Positions 8,046 through 14,955 of a DNA stretch of 64,000 bases are shown here, piece after piece. Source of the stretch: Ruania alkalisoli (GTDB lineage Bacteria > Actinomycetota > Actinomycetes > Actinomycetales > Beutenbergiaceae); assembly GCF_014960965.1 (NCBI RefSeq), contig NZ_CP063169.1, positions 3,195,581-3,259,580 of the forward strand, given 5' to 3'. A program made the position numbers and the translations under genes. Numbering within the stretch: the first letter of the stretch is position 1; the number at the start of each line of letters is the position of its first letter. Under the pieces are notes generated by a model. The model saw only the letters and a list, made by a program, of their open reading frames with translations, did no database searches and was not told where the DNA came from.

Positions 8046-8754
8046 GGTCGCCTCCGAACAGCACCCCGAGCGCCGGATGCTGAGCCCGCAGGCCCACCAG
8101 TCGCAATCCTTCCCACACCGTCACCTGGTTGGCGGTGAGCACCGGTTTGCCCAGCCGCTCCTCCAGCATCGGCATCTCACGCAGGGTGTGCATCGCGGTG
8201 TCCGGGATCAGCAACGCTTCGGCGTCGGGGTGATCGTTCGCCTCGGCGAGTGTGAGCACCTGCTCACCACTCAGGCGCCCCACCTCGGCGGCCGTGTCGA
8301 TCCCAGCGCTGCTGGTGCTGACCACCTCAACCCCGGCGGAGGCGAGGAAATCCACGAACAGGGACGCGACGTCGTCGGGGTAGCTGGCTGCCACGGCCAC
8401 CTTCCTCACGTCCAGGGCGCGGCAGGCGTGGGTGAAAGCGAAACTGGTGCTCGAGGCGGGCACGCCGGCTGCCTCGGCGAGCTGACGGACCTGGTGAGCT
8501 GCGCCGTCGGGGCGGTAGACGAAGCTGCCGGAGGTGCAGGCCCACACCACGGCCTGCGGGTGTTCGGCCGCGAGCTGGTGGGCGCCGGCGGTCAGCCGCT
8601 GCGGGCTGCCGAGGTCGAGCAGTTCAGGGACGGCGTGCAGGTCGGTGCCGTAGATGTGGGTCACGGCCAGGTGTACCCCGAGCAGCCCGGCGGCGTAGGG
8701 GTAGTCGTCCTCGGCGGCATGGTCGGGGTAGATGAACCCGATGGTGGTGGTCAT
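8035..8754 (-). CDS. Asp/Glu racemase superfamily protein, maleate isomerase / arylmalonate decarboxylase type, one-cysteine variant
   Basis: 239 residues from ATG 8754, which overlaps the upstream paralogue by 4 bp. The frame stays open further upstream but that part is antisense to nothing real and lies inside the paralogue. The fold is recognisable from FIYPDHAAEDDYPY, the first active-site loop ACTSGSF (Cys73) and GKPVLTANQVTVWEGL. Where the neighbouring paralogue has its second catalytic cysteine (FVSCTNL) this protein has LIPDTAM, with Asp185 in place of Cys. It could therefore be a decarboxylase, lyase or isomerase working with a single cysteine, or a non-catalytic partner. Substrate is unknown; the context suggests small dicarboxylates. 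Confidence 0.8.
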   Translation of the reverse strand: MTTTIGFIYPDHAAEDDYPYAAGLLGVHLAVTHIYGTDLHAVPELLDLGSPQRLTAGAHQLAAEHPQAVVWACTSGSFVYRPDGAAHQVRQLAEAAGVPASSTSFAFTHACRALDVRKVAVAASYPDDVASLFVDFLASAGVEVVSTSSAGIDTAAEVGRLSGEQVLTLAEANDHPDAEALLIPDTAMHTLREMPMLEERLGKPVLTANQVTVWEGLRLVGLRAQHPALGVLFGGDRAA

Positions 8755-9590
8755 GGGCGGGGTTCCTGTACGGGTGGTGCCAGGTGGTCGGGGCGAGGGA
8801 CGTCCTCGGGTGAGAGGCCGTCGTCGGGGGCCGTGCCTTCTGGTGACGGCGCGAAGACGGAGCTGAGCCATTGCCCTGGCCCCATCATCGGCAGTCCCAT
8901 CCGGGCCAGGCAGGCCCAGATCGTCAGCTGGTTCGCGGTGAGCACGGGCTTGCCGAGGCGCTGTTCCAGCGGGTCGATCACATCGTAGGTGGGCAGGTTC
9001 GTGCAGGAGACGAACACTGCCTGCGACTCGGGCGCATCGGCGGCCATGATCCGCTCGGCCACGGTGCGGTAGTTGACCTTCCAGATCCCACCGCCCAGAC
9101 CCAGGTGGTTGGAGCGGACGACGTCCACGCCGAGCTCGGCGAGGTAAGCGTGCAGTCGCAGAGTGAGGGGCTCGTCGTAGGGGGTGATGACGCTGATGCT
9201 GCTCAGGTCCAGCGCCCGGATCGCCTCTGCGAGCGCACCGGAGGTGGTGAGCGCGGAAGGAGCACCCGCCTCCAGGATCGCCTCGACCAGGCCGCGCTCG
9301 TAGGCGAGGCCGTGGATGAAACTGCCGGAATTGCACAGGTAGGCCACGACTTCGGGCTCGGTGCCCAGCACGTCTTGGGTGGCGCGCCGTAGATGGGTGC
9401 GATCGGAGACCCGCTCGGCCATCTCCAGGCTCACCGGGACCGGCTCGAACGGGGTGCGCGCCAGATGCAGGCTCACCTCGAGCGGGCACCACCGCCACAG
9501 TTCCCGTTCCAGCGCCAGGTCGAACGGCGCGATGATTCCGATGCCACGTTGAGCCAGCGGTCCTTCGAACTCCGCGCCGTCCAGTTCCAA
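8751..9590 (-). CDS. Asp/Glu racemase superfamily protein, maleate isomerase type with both cysteines
   Basis: 279 residues. Both active-site cysteines of the maleate isomerase family are present: Cys86 in YLCNSGSF and Cys196 in FVSCTNLP. GKPVLTANQLTIWACLARMG closes the C-terminal lobe, and a 45-residue proline-rich tail follows. TTG 9590 is chosen because GGGAGG lies six bases upstream and no ATG fits. It is the first gene of a three-gene operon with the one-cysteine paralogue and the GntR regulator, transcribed away from the dehydrogenase/amidase pair. It may interconvert cis and trans dicarboxylates or racemise an acid; that is inferred from family only. Confidence 0.82.
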   Translation of the reverse strand: MELDGAEFEGPLAQRGIGIIAPFDLALERELWRWCPLEVSLHLARTPFEPVPVSLEMAERVSDRTHLRRATQDVLGTEPEVVAYLCNSGSFIHGLAYERGLVEAILEAGAPSALTTSGALAEAIRALDLSSISVITPYDEPLTLRLHAYLAELGVDVVRSNHLGLGGGIWKVNYRTVAERIMAADAPESQAVFVSCTNLPTYDVIDPLEQRLGKPVLTANQLTIWACLARMGLPMMGPGQWLSSVFAPSPEGTAPDDGLSPEDVPRPDHLAPPVQEPRP

Positions 9591-9626
9591 TACCGGCCTC
9601 CCGAGAACACGAACCCACGCCGGATT

Positions 9627-9641
9627 CGGATTGTTGACAAT
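9627..9641. promoter_or_regulatory. Operator candidate 1 for the GntR/FCD regulator
   Basis: CGGATTGTTGACAAT contains the inverted repeat ATTGT-NN-ACAAT typical of FCD-type GntR sites. It overlaps the -35 box of the rightward promoter. The same 15-base pattern recurs at 14866-14880. Confidence 0.6.
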
Positions 9642-9662
9642 AGTACGACCCGCTCATACGTT
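9634..9662 (+). promoter_or_regulatory. Promoter of the dehydrogenase-amidase operon
   Basis: TTGACA (9634-9639), a 17-base spacer and TACGTT (9657-9662). The -10 box ends six bases before GTG 9669, so the transcript would be leaderless. The -35 box lies inside operator candidate 1. Confidence 0.55.
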
Positions 9663-9668
9663 GTCAAT

Positions 9669-10649
9669 GTGTCCAAGCCAGCCCGCGTCCTCGTCCTGCA
9701 CGAGGGCCCCCAGCCCCGCTCCCCCGGCCTGGATACGGTCTCCGAGCTGGCCGACGTCACCTTCACCGATGAGGCCCATCTCGCCGGTGCCCTACCCGGG
9801 GCGGAGGTGCTGTACCTGCACCACTTCCTCAGTCACGCACTGCGCGAGGCCTGGCCGGCGGCCGATGCGCTGCGCTGGGTGCACGTGGCAGCCGCGGGTG
9901 TGGACCCGGTGCTCTTCGAGGACCTGATCGCCAGCGACGTGATGGTGACCAACTCACGCGGTGTGTTCGACGACGCAATCGCCGAGTACGTGCTCGGTCA
10001 GATCATCTCCGGCGCCAAGGGGTTCCGGGATTCGTGGGACGCCCAGCGTGAGCACCGGTGGCAGCATCGCGAGTCCGACCGGGTGGCCGGGCAGCGGGTG
10101 CTGGTGGTGGGCACCGGTGCGATCGGCCGCTCGATCGCGCGACTGTTGCGCGCGGTGGGGATCGAGGTGCGCGGGGCCGGGCGGCGCGTGATCACCGACG
10201 ATCCGGACTTCGGACACGTCACTGACGATCTGCTCGGCACCCTGCCGGAGTTCGACTGGGTGGTGGCCGTGGCACCGCTGACCGAGAGCACCCGCGGGAT
10301 GTTCGATGCGCAGGCGTTCGCCGCGATGGGCGAGCATGCGCGGCTGATCAACGTCGGCCGCGGGGAGCTGGTCCGCACCGGCGCCCTGGTGCGGGCGCTG
10401 GAGGATGGCGCCATCGCCGGGGCGGTCCTCGATGTGACCGATCCGGAGCCGCTGCCCGCCGACCATCCCCTGTGGACCCTGCCGGGCGTGAGCATCAGCG
10501 CCCACCAGTCCGGAGACGTGCGAGGCTGGCGGGACGAGCTCGACACGCTGTTCGCCGACAACCTCGGCAGATGGCAGCGGGGGGAAGAGCTGCGCAACGT
10601 CGTCGATACCGAGCTCGGTTACGTGCCCACCACGAGGAGCCAGACGTGA
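9669..10649 (+). CDS. D-2-hydroxyacid dehydrogenase (NAD-binding)
   Basis: 326 residues from GTG 9669. The Rossmann motif VLVVGTGAIGRSIARLL is followed by the family signatures VAVAPLTESTRGMFD, LINVGRGELV with the substrate-binding Arg, and DVTDPEPLPADHPLW. The usual catalytic HxxxxT-type ending is ISAHQSGD. It should interconvert a 2-keto acid and a D-2-hydroxy acid; the substrate cannot be read. The start is set by the promoter just upstream; the upstream in-frame extension to 9393 is antisense to the isomerase gene. The stop overlaps the amidase GTG (GTGA), so the two are coupled in translation. Confidence 0.9.
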   Translation: MSKPARVLVLHEGPQPRSPGLDTVSELADVTFTDEAHLAGALPGAEVLYLHHFLSHALREAWPAADALRWVHVAAAGVDPVLFEDLIASDVMVTNSRGVFDDAIAEYVLGQIISGAKGFRDSWDAQREHRWQHRESDRVAGQRVLVVGTGAIGRSIARLLRAVGIEVRGAGRRVITDDPDFGHVTDDLLGTLPEFDWVVAVAPLTESTRGMFDAQAFAAMGEHARLINVGRGELVRTGALVRALEDGAIAGAVLDVTDPEPLPADHPLWTLPGVSISAHQSGDVRGWRDELDTLFADNLGRWQRGEELRNVVDTELGYVPTTRSQT

Positions 10650-12016
10650 ACCCGAACGAGATGACCGCCGTCGAGCTGGTCACTGCCTACGGCAGCGGTA
10701 CCCTCAGCCCGGTGGAGGCCACCGAGGCCTGCCTCCAGGCGATCGACGCGCGCGATGACGAGCTCAACGCGTACTGCCTGGTCGATGCTGAGAGCGCCCT
10801 GGCGCAGGCACGTGAGTCTGAGCAGCGGTGGCACTCCGGGCACGTGCAGGGGCTGCTCGACGGCGTCCCGATCTCTATCAAGGACATCTTCCTCACGCGG
10901 GGGTGGCCCACGTTGCGCGGGTCGGCGGCCGTCTCACCGGACCAGCCGTGGGAGGTCGACTCCCCGGTGGCCGCGCGGTTGCGGGAGGACGGCATGGTCT
11001 TCCTCGGCAAGACCACCACGCCCGAGCTGGCGTGGAAGGCCACCACCGACTCCCCCGCATTCGGCATCACGCGCAACCCAGTGGATCCGGCTCTGACCGC
11101 GGGGGGCTCCTCGGGCGGCTCAGCCGCGGCCGTGGCGGCGGGCATGGGGCCGGTCTCCGTGGGTACTGACGGCGGAGGTTCCGTCCGCATCCCAGCATCG
11201 TTCTGCGGGATCGTCGCTCTCAAACCCACGCATGGGCGGATTCCGCTGTACCCGGCGAGTCCGTTCGGGCCGCTGGCGCACGCGGGACCGATGACCCGCA
11301 CCGTGGACGACGCTGCACTCTTGATGGACATCCTGGTGCTTCCTGATCACCGCGACCCGACCGCACTCGCCCCGCCGCGGTCGACGTATCGCGGAGAAGT
11401 GAACCGGGACGTGGCTGGGCTCGGGGTGGCGTACTCGAAGGACCTCGGATTCGCGCAGGTGGATCCCGAGGTGGCGGCCGTGGTGGACCGGGCGGTGCAC
11501 GCACTCGCCGGCGCAGGGTTGGTGGTGACTGAGGCCGACCCGGAGATCGAGGATCCGATCGAGGCCTTCGAGTTGCTGTGGGCGGCAGGCGCGGCGACGC
11601 TGCTGAACACCATGCCCGGAGCACGGAAGGGTATCGACCCGGGACTGGGGAAGGTCTGGGACACAGGGCTCGATGCCACGGCGGTGCAATTCCTGCAGGC
11701 GCGGGCAGTGGCCGCTGAGCTGGGGATCCGGATGGGCGCCTTCCACCGCACCCACAACGTGCTGATCACCCCCACGATGCCCATCGCCGCATTCGAAGCC
11801 GGGCACAACGTTCCCCCCGGCAGCGACCTGACGAGCTGGCCGCAATGGACGCCCTTCACGTACCCGTTCAACATGACCCAGCAACCGGCGATCTCCATCC
11901 CGTGCGGGACGACGTCGGCCGGGCTGCCGGTAGGACTACAGATCGTCGGGCCACGCCACTCCGATGATCTGGTTCTCGCAGTGGCGAGGTTCGCGGAGCG
12001 GGTGCTGGCGGGCTGA
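10646..12016 (+). CDS. Amidase (amidase-signature family)
   Basis: 456 residues from GTG 10646, with a GAGGAG-like site in CACGAGGAGCC upstream. The Ser-cisSer-Lys triad is complete: Lys79 (PISIKDIF), Ser155 (GGSSGGSAAAV) and Ser179 (GTDGGGSVRIPAS), with the normal spacing of 24 between the serines. It hydrolyses a carboxamide to acid plus ammonia in the cytoplasm (no signal peptide). The GatA-like Gln-tRNA role is unlikely, since no gatB/gatC is near and it overlaps a catabolic dehydrogenase. In this island it probably releases ammonia from a small amide, before or after the isomerase-like step. Substrate unknown. Confidence 0.92.
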   Translation: MNPNEMTAVELVTAYGSGTLSPVEATEACLQAIDARDDELNAYCLVDAESALAQARESEQRWHSGHVQGLLDGVPISIKDIFLTRGWPTLRGSAAVSPDQPWEVDSPVAARLREDGMVFLGKTTTPELAWKATTDSPAFGITRNPVDPALTAGGSSGGSAAAVAAGMGPVSVGTDGGGSVRIPASFCGIVALKPTHGRIPLYPASPFGPLAHAGPMTRTVDDAALLMDILVLPDHRDPTALAPPRSTYRGEVNRDVAGLGVAYSKDLGFAQVDPEVAAVVDRAVHALAGAGLVVTEADPEIEDPIEAFELLWAAGAATLLNTMPGARKGIDPGLGKVWDTGLDATAVQFLQARAVAAELGIRMGAFHRTHNVLITPTMPIAAFEAGHNVPPGSDLTSWPQWTPFTYPFNMTQQPAISIPCGTTSAGLPVGLQIVGPRHSDDLVLAVARFAERVLAG

Positions 12017-12024
12017 GACCAGAG

Positions 12025-12843
12025 CTACTGCGGCCAGCGCGCGTCGGTGGCATCGAAGTCACGCCAGCCGACGTGCCGTAGTTCGAGGATCCGCTTCCAC
12101 TCCTGCCGGTCGACCCCCTCGACTTCGGACCAGTATCCCAATGGCAACTCATTGAGCCTGACCTGATCATCGTCGTCGATGTCCACCAGGCGACGCTGAC
12201 GAAGGATCTGCAGCACCACGTCCCGGCCCCGACGCCAGCGGTCACGTATCCGCGAGCTGCGCGGGCCACGCCGGGGTGGCCGCCGCCTCCTCGGCCGACC
12301 CTCCGGGGTGGATACCAGACCGGCGATGAACACCAGAACGCCCGACACGATCGCAGTCAGGATGAACCCGAGCAGCAGCAACCCGGGCGGTGGACCGTCC
12401 GAGGCCAGCACCACGACAAGGGCCGCTCCCGAGCCGGCCGCGATCAGTGCGCTGGTGACCAGCTGAAGAGCGGCGCGGCGCCGGGATCTCCACCAATCCA
12501 CGAAGAACCCCACACCCAGGGCCGCTGCGAGAAAGAAGAAGAAGCGCGCACCCGTGAACCACCCCTCGGCTTCGGCGGCCCCTTCCGCGGCGCTTCCGAC
12601 GGCTACAAGCACCAGCCCGAGGACTGCCGAACCGAAGCTCGGAATCGCGAGAAGGGCGATACCGACCCACCCCACGATCCCGATTGCGGTCACCCAGGCC
12701 TTCTCCTCCGGCAGCCGTGGCAGGTCATGTTCGAGGATCGCCGCCTCGATCTCGCCCCATCGCAGCGGCTGCGAGAACTGCTCCGTCCTGGCCCACTCGC
12801 GCAGCTCCGGAGCCCACTGCTGCGCTTCCTGGCGTCGATCCAT
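12025..12843 (-). CDS. Multi-pass membrane protein of unknown function
   Basis: 272 residues. A polar N-terminus of about 45 residues is followed by hydrophobic segments around AWVTAIGIVGWVGIALLAIP, FGSAVLGLVLVAVGSA, ARFFFFLAAALGVGFFVDWW, LVTSALIAAGSGAALVVVLA and GLLLLGFILTAIVSGVLVFI. A very basic linker (RPRRRRPPRRGPRSSRIRD) leads to a soluble C-terminal domain of about 60 residues with many Trp, Arg and Asp residues. I do not recognise the family. It converges with the amidase gene (8 bp apart) and sits inside the catabolic island, but a link to the pathway is not shown. Confidence 0.75.
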   Translation of the reverse strand: MDRRQEAQQWAPELREWARTEQFSQPLRWGEIEAAILEHDLPRLPEEKAWVTAIGIVGWVGIALLAIPSFGSAVLGLVLVAVGSAAEGAAEAEGWFTGARFFFFLAAALGVGFFVDWWRSRRRAALQLVTSALIAAGSGAALVVVLASDGPPPGLLLLGFILTAIVSGVLVFIAGLVSTPEGRPRRRRPPRRGPRSSRIRDRWRRGRDVVLQILRQRRLVDIDDDDQVRLNELPLGYWSEVEGVDRQEWKRILELRHVGWRDFDATDARWPQ

Positions 12844-12896
12844 GCGCCTATCGTCCCGCCGGCGTCAACGCGTCGCATCGATCGCGCGGTCACCGC

Positions 12897-12946
12897 CGGT
12901 GAGGTTGTCGTCGATCACCGGCTCAGGATCGCCGACAACCTCACCG
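12897..12946. terminator. 14-bp perfect hairpin after the DUF3830 gene
   Basis: CGGTGAGGTTGTCG (12897-12910) pairs perfectly with 12933-12946 across a 22-base loop. It begins 20 bases after the DUF3830 stop codon on the minus strand, where a terminator is expected. Confidence 0.6.
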
Positions 12947-12965
12947 AAACTGCGGGTAGAGGAAC

Positions 12966-13460
12966 TCACTCCCGGGCGAAGCTGAGCGTCTCCCCCTCGA
13001 CCCCGCGCAGCCACAGGTCGTTGCAGGCGGCGGCAATCTCGTCCAGGCCGTCAGTGATGGTGGCGAAGACGTTGCCTGGCACCCACCCCATGTCGCCGTT
13101 GATGAGCAGGTTGTTGCGACCGTAGAAGATGGCCAGGTCGGTGGCCCCCTGCTCGGCGTGTGCGGCGGACCCGGTCTCGTACCCGTAGGCGGGGTTGCCG
13201 ATCTCCCAGGGTTCGAAGTCGAACAGGCAGACGTCGCCAGGAATCGGGGTGACGGTCGGGTTCTCCCGGTGCGGGGCCGCCGTCAGACGAGGCACGAGCG
13301 TGTACACCTCGTTCCGGGCGTACTTGGCGTGCAGCGCGGCACCGGATTGCGGCAGTGCCTCCCACACGGCAGCGCACGAGCCGGGCGCTTCGTCCTCGAG
13401 GAGCCGCGCGCGGCAGGTGACCCCGCGGGAGTCGAGGGTGATGGTGATGTAGCGAGCCAT
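12966..13460 (-). CDS. DUF3830 family protein
   Basis: 164 residues from ATG 13460, chosen for GAAGGA six bases upstream; the frame is open to 13532 but that part overlaps a hairpin. The sequence fits the DUF3830 (cyclophilin-like fold) family as I remember it: ITITLDSRGVTCRARLLEDE, CAAVWEALPQSG, ALHAKYARNEVYTLVP, and PGDVCLFDFEP followed by DLAIFYGRNNLL. Members occur beside amidases and hydantoinase-type genes in actinomycetes and proteobacteria, but no reaction is established to my knowledge. Here it follows the aminotransferase on the same strand, separated by a long hairpin, and fits the island's amide theme. Confidence 0.78.
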   Translation of the reverse strand: MARYITITLDSRGVTCRARLLEDEAPGSCAAVWEALPQSGAALHAKYARNEVYTLVPRLTAAPHRENPTVTPIPGDVCLFDFEPWEIGNPAYGYETGSAAHAEQGATDLAIFYGRNNLLINGDMGWVPGNVFATITDGLDEIAAACNDLWLRGVEGETLSFARE

Positions 13461-13494
13461 GGTGATTCCTTCGCAGTCAGCCGGATCGGACGCT

Positions 13495-13569
13495 GGATGA
13501 AATCGACGGTCATACTGCCACGGCTTGGCCATCGGGCCCTCGTTGGCAGTGTGACCGTCGATTTCATCC
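13495..13569. repeat. 26-bp inverted repeat (25/26 match) after the aminotransferase gene
   Basis: The arms are 13495-13520 (GGATGAAATCGACGGTCATA and six more bases) and 13544-13569, with one mismatch and a 23-base loop. It begins eight bases after the aminotransferase stop codon and ends before the DUF3830 ribosome site. It may be a terminator or attenuator that separates the two genes' expression. Confidence 0.85.
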
Positions 13570-13577
13570 GCGTGGAG

Positions 13578-14825
13578 CTACACAGCGGCGAGCACCTCTC
13601 GCCAGATCGCCAGCGCGTCCTCCACCTGCTCGGCGGTGACCACCAGCGGCGGGATCATCCGCACCACGTTCATGTGCGCCCCGCAGGTGAGCAGCAGCAG
13701 CCCCTTCTCGGCCGCGAGCTTCTGCGCCGCCGACGCTCGCGCGGTATCGGGCTTGCCGTCGGTGGTGAACTCCGAGCCCACCAGCAGGCCCAACCCACGC
13801 ACATCCCCGACGGCGGAGGTCGCCGCAGCGCGTGCACCCTGCAGCAACTGGGTGCCCCGCTCGGCCGCATTGCCCACGAGGTTCTCGTTCTCGATCACTT
13901 CCAACGTGGCCACCGCGGCGGCACAGGCCACGGCATTACCACCGTAGGTGCCGCCCTGCGAGCCCGGCCACGCCTTGGCCATCAGTTCCCGCGACGCCGC
14001 GATCCCCGAGATCGGGAAGCCACTCGCCAGCCCCTTCGCCATCGTGATCACGTCCGGGACCACGTCGAAATGCTGGTGGCCGAAGTACTTGCCGGTACGT
14101 CCGAATCCGGTCTGGATCTCGTCCATCACCAGCAGGATGCCGTGCTCGTCTGCTCGCTCACGCAGCCCCGCGAAGAACCGGGTGTTGCCCGGGATGTAGC
14201 CGCCCTCGCCGAGTACCGGCTCCACGATGAACGCTGCCGTCTCGGCAGGGGAGGTGAGGGTGGCGAAGATGTAGTCGAGCTCGGCCAGGGCGAAGTCGGT
14301 GGCTTCCTCCTCGCTCCAGCCGTACCGGTAGGCGGTCGGGAAGGGAGCCACGTGCACACCACCCATGAGCGGGGAGAATCCGGCAGAGAACCGCGTGCCG
14401 GAGGTGGTCATCGTGGCTGCTGCGACGGTGCGGCCGTGGAACCCACCGTGGAAGACGATGACGTTCGGGCGGCCGGTGGCCTGACGTGCCAGCCGGAGCG
14501 AGGCTTCGATCGCCTCACTGCCGGAGTTGGAGTAGAAGATCGAGTCCAGACCCTCCGGCAGCACGCTGCCCAGCTTCTCAGTGAGGGCGAGCATCGGCTT
14601 GTGCATGACGGTCGTGTACTGCCCGTGGATGAGCGAGCCCACCTGCGCCTGAGCAGCGGCGACCACGTGTGGGTGGCAGTGACCGGTACTCGTGACGCCG
14701 ATCCCGGCGGTGAAGTCGAGGAAGCGGCGACCGTCGGTGTCGTACAGATAGGAGCCCTCGCCGTGGTCGACGAGCACCGGGGTGGCCTGCTTGAGCAGGG
14801 GGGAAAGCTGGGTCAGGTGAGTCAC
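13578..14825 (-). CDS. Class III PLP aminotransferase (4-aminobutyrate type)
   Basis: 415 residues. The fold-type I class III signature is complete: GGFHGRTVAAATMTTSG, the cofactor-ring Asp in LLVMDEIQTGFGRTGK, and the Schiff-base Lys in VITMAKGLASGFPISG. It moves an omega-amino group to a keto acid such as 2-oxoglutarate. Divergent from it is an aldehyde dehydrogenase of the succinate-semialdehyde type, which together suggests a GABA-shunt-like pair (amine to semialdehyde to acid). Ornithine, putrescine or beta-alanine relatives are possible. The upstream region holds the second operator candidate, so control by the GntR regulator is inferred. Confidence 0.9.
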   Translation of the reverse strand: MTHLTQLSPLLKQATPVLVDHGEGSYLYDTDGRRFLDFTAGIGVTSTGHCHPHVVAAAQAQVGSLIHGQYTTVMHKPMLALTEKLGSVLPEGLDSIFYSNSGSEAIEASLRLARQATGRPNVIVFHGGFHGRTVAAATMTTSGTRFSAGFSPLMGGVHVAPFPTAYRYGWSEEEATDFALAELDYIFATLTSPAETAAFIVEPVLGEGGYIPGNTRFFAGLRERADEHGILLVMDEIQTGFGRTGKYFGHQHFDVVPDVITMAKGLASGFPISGIAASRELMAKAWPGSQGGTYGGNAVACAAAVATLEVIENENLVGNAAERGTQLLQGARAAATSAVGDVRGLGLLVGSEFTTDGKPDTARASAAQKLAAEKGLLLLTCGAHMNVVRMIPPLVVTAEQVEDALAIWREVLAAV

Positions 14826-14865
14826 AGGTCCTCCTCGGGGCGTTCGAGCACCCGATCGGCATTGT

Positions 14866-14880
14866 CGGATTGTCTACAAT
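14866..14880. promoter_or_regulatory. Operator candidate 2 for the GntR/FCD regulator
   Basis: CGGATTGTCTACAAT matches candidate 1 (9627-9641) at every position outside the two-base centre. It lies in the 130-bp divergent region between the aminotransferase and the aldehyde dehydrogenase. Confidence 0.6.
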
Positions 14881-14955
14881 TGATAGCATCTGTGAGTCAG
14901 GATTCCTACCCCTCGGACCGAACGAGTCCGACGACGCCGATCGAGAGCCGCAGCG

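Noticed and set aside
8755-9657. N-terminal extension of the one-cysteine isomerase-like gene (frame open from 9657)
   Set aside because: The extension is a shifted frame of the upstream paralogue; ATG 8754 with the 4-bp overlap gives a normal-length protein.
10646-12016. Amidase as GatA of the Glu-tRNA amidotransferase
   Set aside because: No gatB or gatC nearby; the gene overlaps a hydroxyacid dehydrogenase inside a regulated catabolic island.
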